Assembly (NCBI GenBank): GCA_001660395.1
Contig: LXWE01000002.1
Span: 682,001-746,000 of the forward strand
Origin: Alteromonadaceae bacterium XY-R5
Lineage (GTDB): Bacteria; Pseudomonadota; Gammaproteobacteria; Enterobacterales; Alteromonadaceae
Direction: 5' to 3'
Length of the DNA: 64,000 nt
Within the stretch, counting starts at the first letter, position 1. Each line of letters begins with the position of its first letter. The position numbers and the translations under genes are program-made. The notes below the pieces were generated by a model, which was given only the letters and a program-made list of their open reading frames with translations, made no database searches and was not told the origin of the DNA. Positions 34,580-44,898 of the stretch are shown here, piece by piece.

Positions 34580-34870
34580 CTAAGCTTGCTTGCGATCCAG
34601 TGCAACTACATCAGCTTTATCTTCTTCTAAAATTTTCTCTGCATCAGCTCCTTTGAGCAGTTTTGAGACCGCATCTTTATTTTTAGACAGCAGAATGCTG
34701 AGTTCTTCCATTTGTTCTTCTGCTATCGAAACGCCTTTGTGTTCTAAATAAAGCGCAAGGTTATCGGCAATTTCCAACATTTTATCGTATTGATCGGCTT
34801 CTTTCTTGTCGGTGGTCACCAGCTTTTCTACCCCTTTATGCTCGACTTTGTATTGAATGATGATTGCCAT
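34580..34870 (-). CDS. yebG: SOS-inducible protein YebG
   Basis: A 96-residue cytoplasmic protein matching YebG, a DNA-damage-inducible protein of unknown biochemical function: VEHKGVEKLVTTDKKEADQYDKMLEIADNLALYL fits the E. coli N-terminus (KKEADAYDKMLDTAD). It is Lys/Glu-rich and mostly helical. A full LexA box lies 45-60 bp upstream of the start, supporting SOS control. The ATG at 34870 is preceded by GGAGAACTC on its strand. The neighbours are unrelated. Confidence 0.92.
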   Translation of the reverse strand: MAIIIQYKVEHKGVEKLVTTDKKEADQYDKMLEIADNLALYLEHKGVSIAEEQMEELSILLSKNKDAVSKLLKGADAEKILEEDKADVVALDRKQA

Positions 34871-34914
34871 CTGAGTTCTCCTGTTGGTTAGTTTTTATCA
34901 TCCTAGCACATTAA

Positions 34915-34930
34915 CTGTATAAATAAACAG
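34915..34930 (-). promoter_or_regulatory. LexA (SOS) box of yebG
   Basis: CTGTATAAATAAACAG is a perfect CTGT-N8-ACAG operator with an AT-rich centre, in front of yebG on the minus strand. LexA is expected to repress yebG until DNA damage. Confidence 0.92.
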
Positions 34931-34963
34931 TATTTTGGTGTTTATTCAATTTTGCGGGCAAGA

Positions 34964-34997
34964 ATAAAAAAAGGGCCACAATGTGTGGCCCTTAAAT
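34964..34997 (-). terminator. Terminator of the Caulobacter-type TonB receptor
   Basis: AGGGCCACA-ATG-TGTGGCCCT forms a 9-bp stem; on the minus strand it is followed by a run of seven T residues. It lies 30 nt after the receptor stop at 35020. Confidence 0.9.
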
Positions 34998-35019
34998 GAA
35001 GTGATTTCGCTTGTTATTA

Positions 35020-37809
35020 TTAGAAGGTGTAACGTGCACCCAGCGCAAATGTGCGGCTGTAAATGGCACTGCCAAAGTTATGCGTGTTCGGGTACTCGTA
35101 GTAACTCTGGAAATACTCATCCGTTAAGTTAGTCGCATCAAAGGTCACCATCAGATTATCGTTGACGTGATAGCTGAACTGGAAGTCCATGCTTTCTTCT
35201 GGTTTACGATACACCCCCAATGGGTTGGCAAAGAGTGCCGCTTCGTAGTTCGCCAGGAAATCCTCACGCCATACGTAAGACAAACGTGCGCTAAACCAGT
35301 CTTCTTTTTCGTAAGCCAATACGACACTGTAAGAGCTGTCAGAAACACCAAACATAGGCGTAGTATCGTAACCTGTTACATTGCCCACCTCGTCGGTTAC
35401 CGGAATATCCTGAGTAGAATCCAACATGGTGTAACTTGCCTGAATACCTATACCGTCGAGCCATTCAGGCAGATTACTTGGGAAGTAAACTAAGCCAACT
35501 TCAACCCCATCCAGTTTCCCATTTGATGCGTTATCAGGCTGACTTAGGATATAGTCGTATGGCTCATCGGCATCTGGCGCCTGATAGCTGATACGGTTAC
35601 GGAAGTCGACAATAAGACCTTCAATTTCACGTTTAAACCAGGTGACATAGAAGGAACTTGAGTCAGCAAAATACCATTCCAGCGCCACATCATAGTTTTT
35701 CGATTCGGTGGGTTTCAGATTCGGGTTACCACCCGAGGCTGTGCCGTAACCGATATTTGTAACGTCTTCAACATAAGTAATGTTGGAGTTAAGTTGCGAG
35801 AATGCCGGACGACGCAGGGTTTCACCGTAAGCAATACGGAACATTAAATCGTCAGTGATGTTGTAGCGCACGGTAAAGCTTGGCAACAGTGAATTGGTGC
35901 TGGCATCGGCATCACTTTCAATTCGGGTGTCTTCTTCGATGAAATGCATATCCGTATCGACTTTTACGTAGCGTAAGCCGATTTCACCGCCTAAAGCATG
36001 GCCAGCGATGTTAGTGGAATAAGATGCCTGCAAATAAGCCGCAGCTGTTTTTTCTTCTACATCGAAGGTTTTCTGTAAGGCAAGTTCTGCATCCGGGAAT
36101 TCGTACAGATCGCGGAACGATGCACGATTCGCCATCAGATAATGGCCGTCGGCGACAGCCCATTCGGTGGCAATATTGGCTCTGCCATCATAGAAATCGC
36201 GGGTAATGGTATAGAGATCTTCGTCGAATCCATCTAACGAACAACCACAGTAGCCATCAACGCCGCGGACTCCTTCTTCAGCCGTACGCACATCGTAACG
36301 TGCGCCGAAATAAACTGTTTCAATCCAGCCCAGGTCAGTTTGGTAATCCCCGTCAATTTTGAACGTGGTGGCATCACCTTCGCTGTAACCGCCATTGTCG
36401 TACAGTTCAGCAACTGTCCATTGACGAGAATCGGTTAAATCGCTCTCGTCAATATCTTCGGTGTCAGGATTATCCAGCATGGTGTAGCCTGGTACACCAC
36501 CGCCATCGTTAAAATCAACGGCTATGCCGTAACCCGTGCCGTTGAAGCGCATGGCCAGGAATTCAGATTCGAATTTACTCTTTTGATAAATCAGTTCTGC
36601 ATGTAAGGCCAAATCATCTGTCGGGTACCAGTTACCACCCAGGGCATATAGATAACCATCTGTTTTACCTGTGCTTAAGTCGCCACTCGAGAACATGGCG
36701 TTATTGCCAATGGTGCGCTCTTTAATAATGTTGGTACCTTCAAACAGTACCACGTCATCGCGAAAATCAAGGGCATTATGATTGTTCACAAAATGGAACA
36801 TCAATGAGTTAAATGACTCGTTACGATAGCCATTATAAAATGCTTCGAAGAAATAATCGGACTCAGCATTCGGAGCAAACTGCAAAGAGATATTCGCCGC
36901 AGGGCGTTCGCGTTTACCGGTGAAATCAGAATGGAACAGGGCATCTCGCGACAACAGATATTCGACATCTTCACCATTTACCGGAAGGGTAGAGCCAGAC
37001 GCAAACGGCAGGCCGTCTTCCGTACCTGGTTGCCATACGCTGCTGCCATTTACAGTCGTAGCAATTTGCTGATATGGCATAAAGCCATCAGCTGGATTGT
37101 CGGTCATAAAGGGGAACATCGCGCCTGCCGTGATGCTTTGGTCACGGTAGTTTGTTTCTGCATAAGAGATATTCACCAACGCACCGAATTCGGCACCGCC
37201 GCTTAATTCCCAACGGTTGCTCAGCAACATGCTTAAGTTAGGATCGGTTTTGTCGGCTTGTTCCTGATAAATGCCTCGTGCGGCAATCACGGCCTTTGCG
37301 CCATCAAAGTCAAATGGGCGCTGAGTTTTAATGTCAATTTGACCGGCAATACCGGTTTCAATCAGTTTAGCTGAACGGGTTTTATACACGTCTACTTGCT
37401 TTAACAAGCTGGCAGGGATATCGGCCAACGCAATAGAGCGCCCAGACGAGGTGAAAATATTACGGCCATTTACGGTGGTGGTAACATCAGTTAAACCGCG
37501 AATCGACACTGTAGACACTTCGCCAGCACCGCGGTCAGTCACCTGAACCCCAGTAATACGCTGCATGGCTTCTACGAGGTTGTTGTCAGGGAATTTACCG
37601 ATATCTTCTGCAACTATCGCATCAACAATTTGAAAATTCTGACGTTTCACGTTGAGTGCTTTGTTTAAACTGCCGCGAATGCCAGAGACTTCAATTACTT
37701 CAACCGACTTCTCTTCTTGCGTGTCAGACGCATTAGCTTCCTGAGCGTAAAGCGATTGGCTGGTCAAAGCAAAAACAATCGCACTGGCCAGGTGGGTTCG
37801 CTTAAACAT
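35020..37809 (-). CDS. TonB-dependent receptor (Caulobacter/polysaccharide type)
   Basis: A 929-residue outer-membrane receptor with a signal peptide ending near SLYAQ, a plug domain (IVAEDIGKFPDNNLVEAMQRITGVQ; VNGRNIFTSSGRS) and a large barrel ending in FALGARYTF. The EVSGIRGSLNKALNVKRQN start and IGKFPDNN motif place it in the TIGR01782 group, which in marine bacteria usually imports oligosaccharides rather than siderophores. The divergent GH43 lipoprotein suggests arabinose-containing oligosaccharides as substrate, by inference. The start at ATG 37809 has GGAGAAG ahead of it; the 15-codon extension is unlikely. A strong terminator follows. Confidence 0.9.
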   Translation of the reverse strand: MFKRTHLASAIVFALTSQSLYAQEANASDTQEEKSVEVIEVSGIRGSLNKALNVKRQNFQIVDAIVAEDIGKFPDNNLVEAMQRITGVQVTDRGAGEVSTVSIRGLTDVTTTVNGRNIFTSSGRSIALADIPASLLKQVDVYKTRSAKLIETGIAGQIDIKTQRPFDFDGAKAVIAARGIYQEQADKTDPNLSMLLSNRWELSGGAEFGALVNISYAETNYRDQSITAGAMFPFMTDNPADGFMPYQQIATTVNGSSVWQPGTEDGLPFASGSTLPVNGEDVEYLLSRDALFHSDFTGKRERPAANISLQFAPNAESDYFFEAFYNGYRNESFNSLMFHFVNNHNALDFRDDVVLFEGTNIIKERTIGNNAMFSSGDLSTGKTDGYLYALGGNWYPTDDLALHAELIYQKSKFESEFLAMRFNGTGYGIAVDFNDGGGVPGYTMLDNPDTEDIDESDLTDSRQWTVAELYDNGGYSEGDATTFKIDGDYQTDLGWIETVYFGARYDVRTAEEGVRGVDGYCGCSLDGFDEDLYTITRDFYDGRANIATEWAVADGHYLMANRASFRDLYEFPDAELALQKTFDVEEKTAAAYLQASYSTNIAGHALGGEIGLRYVKVDTDMHFIEEDTRIESDADASTNSLLPSFTVRYNITDDLMFRIAYGETLRRPAFSQLNSNITYVEDVTNIGYGTASGGNPNLKPTESKNYDVALEWYFADSSSFYVTWFKREIEGLIVDFRNRISYQAPDADEPYDYILSQPDNASNGKLDGVEVGLVYFPSNLPEWLDGIGIQASYTMLDSTQDIPVTDEVGNVTGYDTTPMFGVSDSSYSVVLAYEKEDWFSARLSYVWREDFLANYEAALFANPLGVYRKPEESMDFQFSYHVNDNLMVTFDATNLTDEYFQSYYEYPNTHNFGSAIYSRTFALGARYTF

Positions 37810-38456
37810 GTGTTCTTCTCCAGTTTTAGTGTTACCGCCCTCATTAGCCATTACTGCCGGCGACTATAGAGGCGTTCCTCAACCAATAAACTCATTGCGT
37901 GTGCTTGCGTTTTGTTTACTGATGTTAATAGTTTGTTATTCATGAATCATGCTATTGTATGATTAAATGCGTGTCAACATGCCGATGATTAAATAGTTTC
38001 TTTTTTAGAACATTATTTTCACATATGTATGCTTGTGTTGACGAATGGTTGACATTTCAAATCATTGAAAAAGTTATCAATTTTAACGATAGATGAGGCG
38101 TGTTTGTGCTCCTAAGTACCTGTATTTGCGGGAGGTACTTTTTGGGTGAATAGGCGTTGTTACGAGTTTCTGAATGCTATTTCAATCCACTGAAAGGGGA
38201 GTGTTTACATTTGTTAGCGTAATTGTGCGCGTTATTTGCCCTTGAATTTAAAGGCCTTGACGGGAGTTTTTGAGGTTTTTTATTAACAGGGTGTTTACAA
38301 GTGTATAGTGATTGTTATTATAGTAATAGTATTACAATAATATTTTAGTGTCGTTGTTGTTGTAGTCTTTGATATTCATCCGGGCCAACCGGGTGTAAGT
38401 ATTAATGGCAGTGAGCGCTGCTTCATATGCGAACAGGGAACTGCCTAAGAGGATAA
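37810..38456. other. 647-bp AT-rich intergenic region between the TonB receptor and GH43 genes
   Basis: Divergent promoters of both genes are expected here. It holds an inverted repeat AAGTACCT (38114-38121) / AGGTACTT (38133-38140) followed by TTT, a terminator-like structure, and very AT-rich stretches around 38300-38350. I found no protein gene and no operator that I can name. The size suggests a long leader or complex regulation of the sugar-use genes. Confidence 0.4.
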
Positions 38457-41400
38457 ATGCACATGAAACTCAATAGGTTAGCTTTAGTCATTGCTGCCGG
38501 CCTGGCAGTCACTGGCTGTGGTTCAGATAAAGAAAGTGATAGTAATATCGATGTGGTGGTCACACCTGGTCTGGCAGAGGCTGCAGATCCCACCATTGCT
38601 GGTGACGTTACGTTTACGAATGTGGGTGTTCACGATCCGTCTGTGGTAAGAACAGAGGACGGAACCTATTACGTATTTGGCTCTCACCTGGCAGCAGCAA
38701 AAACAACAGACCTGATGAACTGGACGCTGATTTCCTCTTTATCGAGCAATTCTGCGGTTGATGAGTCCCCATTGTTTGCTACTTACACCAGTGAAATTGC
38801 AGACGGTATTGCCTGGACCGATGGTTATACTGGTAGCTGGGCGTCCGATGTGATCCAATCTCCTTCAGGGAGTTACTGGTTTTATTACAGCCACTGCGCC
38901 CAAACCGAAGCCGACGGTGGATGTTGGAATCGCTCATATTTGGGCGTTGCTACCTCCGATAACATCGAAGGTCCTTACGTTAACCAGGGCGTCTTTTTGC
39001 GTTCAGGTTATCGCGCTGGTGAGCTGGATACTTATCCGGTAGATGGCGTTACCGCCTATGATGCCTCGGTCCATCCAAATGTTATCGACCCCGCGGCATT
39101 TTATGATGCAGACGGCAATATGTGGCTGGTATATGGCTCGTACTCGGGCGGTATTTTTGTTTTGGCGTTAGACGAAGAGACGGGATTACCTGAGGACGGA
39201 CAGGGGTATGGAACCCATATTGCGGGTGGCAACTACGGCGCAATGGAAGGGGCATTTGTCATTTACAGCCCTGAAACAGAATATTATTACTTGTTCACGT
39301 CGGTAGGCGGATTTAATCAAAATGACGGTTACAACATGCGTGTGTCTCGTTCACGCAATCCTAATGGTCCGTATCTGGATTCTGCGGGACAGGACATGGT
39401 AAATGCGACCAGTACCAATGACATCATCGATGAATATGGTGTCAAGCTGATGGGTAGCCATGTCTTTACTTCCGACACAGGCGATGCAACCGCATCACAT
39501 GGTTATATGTCGCCGGGCCATAACTCTGCGTTTTACGATGAAGACACGGGCAAATATCTGTTGTTCTTCCATACCCGTTTCCCCAGCACCGGCGAAGCTC
39601 ATGAGGTTCGTGTGCATGAAATGTTCATGAATGAAGATGGTTGGCTGGTAGCGTCTCCTCAGCGTTATGCACCAATCGACGGTGATAACCTGGTGGATAT
39701 TGACGATCTGGCCGGATACTACAAAGTCATCAATCATGGTCATGATACAAACACCGAACCGAAATATTCAGAATATTTGAGCCTGAATACGCGCGGACAA
39801 ATCTCTGGTGATTACACCGGTACCTTTACCGTGTCTGATGACAAATATATCACTCTGAATATTGACGATCTGGGTACCTTTGATGGCGTAATGGCGTGGC
39901 AATGGGATAGCTATGCAGGCGAACTGGTACCGACATTTTCTGCTATCGATGAGGAAGGCGCTAGCTTTTGGGGCTCCAAACTAGACGATATGTCGACTCA
40001 GGAAGGTTTGGCTCTGGTGCGTGACAATATTAGCCTGAGCGATGAAATTACCACGGACCTAATTCTGCCAACCGAGGGCACCCGTGGGGCATCCATCAGT
40101 TGGAGTTCGTCAGACACGACTGTGATCCGCAACGATGGTCAGGTAAACCGTCCAGGATCAGGAGATGACGTCACTATCACTATGACGGCGACAATTTCCT
40201 TAAATGGTCAAAGCATCACCAAGAGCTTTGATGTGGTTGTAAAAGCGCGTGTTGCCTATAACCGCGTGGCGGATTATTCATTTGACGATACCCTCGAGGA
40301 TGGATTGGCGATGCAAAGTAGCGCCACGACCATCAATAACCTTACAGACAGAACCGCAACCGAACTTGGCTATGCCACCGGCGTTGACGGCAATGCGATT
40401 TGGCTTGATGGCTCAGCGGGTGTGCTGTTACCAGATGGTTTAATTAACAGCTATGAATATACGGTATCGTTCTGGATGAATGCGGAGTCATTGGCAATCT
40501 TTACGCCTGCGTTCTTTGGTGCGGTTTCGGATACGGACTGGTTAAGCCTGCTACCCTGGTGTTGGGATGGCAATATCATGGCCTGGAGTAACCATGAAGG
40601 CGCATGGTTCGATGGAATTACCGGTCAGCCTGCAGCGGCAGATACCTGGTATCACATGGCCTTTGCGGTAAAAGCTGGTGCAGCCAAAGTCTATATTAAT
40701 GGTGAAGAATATTTCAGTGGCGGTAACTTTGCTGACATCTTTACCGGTAACGACGCTACTTTCACGCTGGGCTTAAACTATTGGGATGCGCCATTCAAAG
40801 GACTTATTGATGAATTGCGTATTTATGAGTCTCAGTTAAGTGCCGCCGAAGTAAAAGCGCTGGATGTTGAAAGTGCGACTGACGAAGAAATGCTGGCCAT
40901 TGCGGTTGAAGAGTTATCGTTGGGAGATATCAGCGCGATTCGTGAAGATATTTTCTTACCAAACTCAGGTGCATTTGCTGCCAATATTAACTGGACGACG
41001 TCGAACAGTACTTATATTACAACAGATGGGACTGTGGCTCAGCCAACTAAAGCTGAGGGTGATCAAACCGTAACGTTAACGGCCAGCATCAGCCTAAATG
41101 GTCTCAGTGCATCTAAAACGTTCGATGCGACTGTGAAGTTTAAAGGCATCCCTACACCAATTGCTGCCTTTACCTTCGATAATTCAGACTTGACGGATGA
41201 CAAAGGTAACTTTGATGCAGGTACTGTAACTGGCTCACTGATTGGCACTACCGGTGGCAGCGTAAGCTACGCAGACGGTGCGTCAGGCATGGCGCTGGTA
41301 TTAGACGGAGCATCAGGTGTGCAGTTGCCGAATAATCTGATTACAGACAACAGCTACAGTATTTCTCTGTGGTTAAATCCAGAAGCCCTAACCCAATATA

Positions 41401-41792
41401 CCACGAGCTTCTTTGGCTATGCGTCTGATTCAAGCTGGATCAGTGTCCTTCCTTATGGAAATGATGCGGTCGGTGGTAACACTATGCTGTGGTCAGGTAC
41501 CGCCTGGTACGACGCGGGTGCAGGTGAACAGATCGAAATTGGCGTTTGGAATAACCTTATCATTACCGTTAATGATGGCGCAGCAGCAATCTATCTGAAC
41601 GGTAATCAGGTTTACTCAGGTACAGCATTCCCAGATATCTTTAGTGGCACAGGCTCTAAAGGATTTAGTCTGGGTGTGAACTACTGGGATACACCATATA
41701 AAGGGATGATTGACGACCTGTACATTTTCGATGATGTATTAACTGCAAGTGATGCATTGGAATTCTATCAGACATCTATAGCGTCTGAGTAA
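38457..41792 (+). CDS. GH43 arabinanase-like lipoprotein with two Ig-LamG repeats
   Basis: A 1111-residue secreted lipoprotein with lipobox VTGC (Cys21). The catalytic five-blade propeller spans about 50-400: Asp60 in VHDPSVVR is the general base, Asp211 in NVIDPAAFYDADGNMWLVYG the pKa modulator, Glu264 in GAMEGAF the general acid, and His355 in GHNSAF the metal ligand. These fit endo-1,5-alpha-L-arabinanases. An accessory beta domain follows (410-510), then two copies of an atrophied bacterial Ig-like domain plus a LamG/concanavalin-like domain (about 515-805 and 815-1108), probably for carbohydrate binding. The lipid anchor keeps it at the cell surface or periplasm. ATG 38457 follows AAGAGGATA. 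A terminator follows the stop. Confidence 0.9.
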   Translation: MHMKLNRLALVIAAGLAVTGCGSDKESDSNIDVVVTPGLAEAADPTIAGDVTFTNVGVHDPSVVRTEDGTYYVFGSHLAAAKTTDLMNWTLISSLSSNSAVDESPLFATYTSEIADGIAWTDGYTGSWASDVIQSPSGSYWFYYSHCAQTEADGGCWNRSYLGVATSDNIEGPYVNQGVFLRSGYRAGELDTYPVDGVTAYDASVHPNVIDPAAFYDADGNMWLVYGSYSGGIFVLALDEETGLPEDGQGYGTHIAGGNYGAMEGAFVIYSPETEYYYLFTSVGGFNQNDGYNMRVSRSRNPNGPYLDSAGQDMVNATSTNDIIDEYGVKLMGSHVFTSDTGDATASHGYMSPGHNSAFYDEDTGKYLLFFHTRFPSTGEAHEVRVHEMFMNEDGWLVASPQRYAPIDGDNLVDIDDLAGYYKVINHGHDTNTEPKYSEYLSLNTRGQISGDYTGTFTVSDDKYITLNIDDLGTFDGVMAWQWDSYAGELVPTFSAIDEEGASFWGSKLDDMSTQEGLALVRDNISLSDEITTDLILPTEGTRGASISWSSSDTTVIRNDGQVNRPGSGDDVTITMTATISLNGQSITKSFDVVVKARVAYNRVADYSFDDTLEDGLAMQSSATTINNLTDRTATELGYATGVDGNAIWLDGSAGVLLPDGLINSYEYTVSFWMNAESLAIFTPAFFGAVSDTDWLSLLPWCWDGNIMAWSNHEGAWFDGITGQPAAADTWYHMAFAVKAGAAKVYINGEEYFSGGNFADIFTGNDATFTLGLNYWDAPFKGLIDELRIYESQLSAAEVKALDVESATDEEMLAIAVEELSLGDISAIREDIFLPNSGAFAANINWTTSNSTYITTDGTVAQPTKAEGDQTVTLTASISLNGLSASKTFDATVKFKGIPTPIAAFTFDNSDLTDDKGNFDAGTVTGSLIGTTGGSVSYADGASGMALVLDGASGVQLPNNLITDNSYSISLWLNPEALTQYTTSFFGYASDSSWISVLPYGNDAVGGNTMLWSGTAWYDAGAGEQIEIGVWNNLIITVNDGAAAIYLNGNQVYSGTAFPDIFSGTGSKGFSLGVNYWDTPYKGMIDDLYIFDDVLTASDALEFYQTSIASE

Positions 41793-42183
41793 GCCTTCCT
41801 TTTGTCGATGCAAAGCCCGGTTGTTACCGGGCTTTTTTGTTCCCGCCTGTTTTTTGTCAGTAAAAGGAATCCCTGCTGTTCACACTACTCTATACAAGTG
41901 TCAATTTTTTGTAAGTGGTAAATTTGTTTCTAATTTACACAAATTGATGAATTTATCGCTGCAATAAGTTTTCTTAAAAAACAATAAATTGCTTATTAAA
42001 TAAGGGTTTGGTTCGTTTTTTGGTAAAAATTGGAAAGAAATATGCTTAAGGGATACAGCATCTAGTGAGAAGGTGGAAGTATATGGCATTTACATATCTT
42101 TACAATTGGTGTTATGGTCTGTTCCGGTATGAGGTTTGGGTTAAAAGCAGAGGTGCTTTTGGCCTACAAGGAAGTAGTGGACT
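41793..42183. other. 391-bp intergenic region
   Basis: The first part holds the GH43 terminator; the rest is AT-rich and includes the likely promoter of the next lipoprotein gene. No gene or other element is seen. Confidence 0.5.
41813..41838 (+). terminator. Terminator after GH43 gene
   Basis: AAAGCCCGGT-TGTT-ACCGGGCTTTTTT, 20 nt after the stop. Confidence 0.92.
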
Positions 42184-42828
42184 ATGAAACATCTTAATAT
42201 GTTGGCGTCGCTCGTACTTAGTGGCGCAATTTTAGCAGGTTGCAGTTCTTCACCCGGTGAAATGCCCGACGTGGTAAAAGCGGGGGAAGTGTCCGTACGA
42301 GAACAGGCGCATCCCAGTATCACAGTAGTATCGGTCAGCCCAGACTGGTTATATGCCGATCTGCAGCAACACACGGTAAACGATGTCCGACTAGGCGCGC
42401 GCTGGTCAAGCACCAAGCCAGAGCTGGTTGCCCTGGACTTGGCCTATGAATCCCGGTCAACGGAATTCAGTGTTGTTTACATGGAAATTCAAGGGCTTGA
42501 ACTGAGTATTGATGGCGCTGACCATCATTACAAAGCCGGCACTCAAACCGTATTCGATAACAGCCGTTATAATTTGAACAGTCGTCTGTTTCACACGAAG
42601 AGTCTGAACAGTATTGTGGTACCGGTTGACGTACTGGAACAACTCGAGACAGCCCAGTCGTGTCAAATAACGATTTTCACCAGTCTGGGAAATGAGTCAG
42701 CTGACTTGTGTCCGGGGCAGGGCAGAGAAGAGAGTAAACCGTCGGCGGTAAACTCACTCAGGTCGTTTATACAGCAGGTACAGGAAAAACGTCAGCAGGG
42801 GATCATTGCTCTGACACACAGCAAATAA
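42184..42828 (+). CDS. Uncharacterised lipoprotein
   Basis: A 214-residue protein with a lipoprotein signal peptide (ASLVLSGAILAGC, lipidated Cys20) that I do not recognise. The body is a mixture of beta strands (SITVVSVSPDWLYADL, SIDGADHHYKAG) and a C-terminal helix (FIQQVQEKRQQ). It has two further cysteines, in QTAQSCQITI-type and ADLCPGQ contexts, which may form a disulphide. The ATG at 42184 comes after AAGGAAGTAG. It is a single gene with its own terminator. Association with the outer membrane or the periplasmic side of the inner membrane is expected; function is unknown. Confidence 0.7.
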   Translation: MKHLNMLASLVLSGAILAGCSSSPGEMPDVVKAGEVSVREQAHPSITVVSVSPDWLYADLQQHTVNDVRLGARWSSTKPELVALDLAYESRSTEFSVVYMEIQGLELSIDGADHHYKAGTQTVFDNSRYNLNSRLFHTKSLNSIVVPVDVLEQLETAQSCQITIFTSLGNESADLCPGQGREESKPSAVNSLRSFIQQVQEKRQQGIIALTHSK

Positions 42829-42854
42829 AAAAGCGGGCATTGCCCGCTTTTTTA
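42826..42854. terminator. Bidirectional terminator between the lipoprotein and chemoreceptor genes
   Basis: AAAAAAGCGGGCA-TTGCCCGCTTTTTT is a symmetric hairpin with A and T tracts; it ends the lipoprotein gene and sits just beyond the stop of the chemoreceptor on the minus strand. Confidence 0.92.
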
Positions 42855-42882
42855 TTAACGAAGTTGGCTTGGTTTTGGCTAT

Positions 42883-44898
42883 CTACAGTTTGAACTGACG
42901 GATCACGCCTTTCAGTGTGTTGGCCACCGAGCTTAATCGCGAGGCTTCTCCGGCTAGTTGATCAGCATGGCTGGCGGTACTTTCACTGGAATCCGTAATT
43001 GCGACCATGGATTCATTGATGCTTTCTGCGGCAACTTTTTGTTGATCCGTCGCGACGGCAATATGGCTGTTTTGTTCTTGTACCGTGCGAATAGACTCTC
43101 GAATAGAGGTCAGAGAGTCCAAAACTTGCTGTGTCACGGTAACACCCTGTTGGGTTTTAGCATGACCTTCTTGCATTACACTGTCAGTTTGGCGGGCCAT
43201 GGCCTGTAAACGCTCGACCATGCGCAGGATATCATCTGTGGACTCGCGGGTTCGGCTAGCCAGTGAACGAACTTCATCCGCCACTACCGCAAATCCGCGA
43301 CCTTGTTCGCCAGCCCGGGCCGCTTCTATCGCCGCATTCAGGGCTAACAGGTTAGTTTGTTCGGCAATACTGGTGATGACATCAATCACTGCACCGATGT
43401 TCTCAGATTCTTTGCTTAATCCGCTGACCACTTCTACAGCCTGATTAATAGAGGTAGATAAACCGGTGATTTCTCGCATGGCTTCTTTAGCCTGCTCTGC
43501 GCCCTGTGCTACCTGAGCTTCTACTTCAGAGGCAGCATCGCTGGCTGTCGAGGCATTTTGAGAGATTTCAACCACCGTCGCAGCCATCTCTGTCACGGCT
43601 GTTGTCACAGACGCTACCTGACTCAGTTCCTGCTGGATTTCCTGATTGGTATTACTGGAAACATCCCTTAACTGATCGGCAGCTTTGGCCACTTCTTCGG
43701 TATTTTCTGCTGCCTGGCTTAATAAGCGATGTAGCTTATCGGTGAAAAGGTTAAATTGCTCAGCTAGCTGACCAATCTCATCGCTGCTCTCCACAGCCAG
43801 TCGTTTGGTTAAATCGCCGCTGCCGCTGGCGATATCGGTTAAGGCTTCACGTAAGGTCACTAAAGGACGGGTTAAGCGAGTAACTGCCAGCCAGGTAACG
43901 GTCGTAATGATCAGAATAATCAGCAACGACACCAAAGCATAAGTCACAATGGTGTCATGGATGGGGGCATCGATGAGCGCCTGAGGGATAAGCATGCCCA
44001 GAGTCCACTCCATTTTCGGATCACGTAAACTGGCGCGCTTAAATACCGCGATATATTGCTCACCTTTCCAGGTGACATTCACCATGCCTTCTTCAGTGCT
44101 GGCAATCTGGCGACTAAGAGCTCGGAATCCACTGGTGTCACTGAAGTGCTGATCAAAATCAGCAAAGGGTTGGCTTAACTCCAGAGACTTTTGCTTCTCA
44201 GGGAAGTAAACGATGTTTTGCTCTTCATCCAGCAGGAATGCCGTGCCTTCATTGTGATAGTGAATATCGTCAACTCGTTTACCTATGGTACTGATGAGAA
44301 TATCAACGCCACCGACACCAATTAACTTGCCGTCTTTATAAATAGGAGATTGTACCACTGCAGAGACAGAGCCATCCTGAGAGTCAACAGCAGGAGGGGA
44401 AACATATAAATTGCCGTGGTCGAGGGCACTCTGAAACCAGGGGCGTTTATTGGCGAAGTAACCAAATGCCGGATCCCAGGCGTGTTCACCTTCCGTATCT
44501 ACGCCAATAGGGCCGGGTTCGTAAAAGTATTCACCGGTATTCGCGGATGCAAAAAATGCAGATTTGATATTGGTATCGGTACCGCTGATACCATTAAACA
44601 TGGCTGTCAGGGTATCCAGATTCTCAATGTCGCGGGCGCCGCGTTGATGATGCTGACTGAAAAACTTCTGTAGAAAAGGGTTATTAACAAAGGTTTTTGC
44701 CACTGCGCCATAACGTGAAAAGAAACTCGCCACAGATTGAGCTTCATACTCGACCTGTTTGGTAATTTCTGTTTCGATATTTTGCCGTGTCATTGTACTG
44801 AAATGGCTGACTGCGATAATGGCTGTCACTAACAGTAACAGGCTGATCGCCCCGCCGACGATCAGAATAAATTTTTTTCTTAAGGATTGTTGCTGCAT
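42883..44898 (-). CDS. Methyl-accepting chemotaxis protein with dCache sensor
   Basis: A 671-residue transmembrane receptor. The first helix is near residues 10-32, a periplasmic dCache domain (typical [23 protein letters not shown] and IGVGGVDI segments) fills about 35-300, and a second helix ([19 protein letters not shown]) leads into a HAMP domain and the coiled-coil signalling domain, with the tip sequence [32 protein letters not shown]. There is no C-terminal CheR-binding pentapeptide (it ends IRQFKL), so methylation would depend on other receptors. dCache domains bind amino acids, amines or organic acids; the ligand is unknown. A terminator flanks its end. Confidence 0.93.
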   Translation of the reverse strand: MQQQSLRKKFILIVGGAISLLLLVTAIIAVSHFSTMTRQNIETEITKQVEYEAQSVASFFSRYGAVAKTFVNNPFLQKFFSQHHQRGARDIENLDTLTAMFNGISGTDTNIKSAFFASANTGEYFYEPGPIGVDTEGEHAWDPAFGYFANKRPWFQSALDHGNLYVSPPAVDSQDGSVSAVVQSPIYKDGKLIGVGGVDILISTIGKRVDDIHYHNEGTAFLLDEEQNIVYFPEKQKSLELSQPFADFDQHFSDTSGFRALSRQIASTEEGMVNVTWKGEQYIAVFKRASLRDPKMEWTLGMLIPQALIDAPIHDTIVTYALVSLLIILIITTVTWLAVTRLTRPLVTLREALTDIASGSGDLTKRLAVESSDEIGQLAEQFNLFTDKLHRLLSQAAENTEEVAKAADQLRDVSSNTNQEIQQELSQVASVTTAVTEMAATVVEISQNASTASDAASEVEAQVAQGAEQAKEAMREITGLSTSINQAVEVVSGLSKESENIGAVIDVITSIAEQTNLLALNAAIEAARAGEQGRGFAVVADEVRSLASRTRESTDDILRMVERLQAMARQTDSVMQEGHAKTQQGVTVTQQVLDSLTSIRESIRTVQEQNSHIAVATDQQKVAAESINESMVAITDSSESTASHADQLAGEASRLSSVANTLKGVIRQFKL

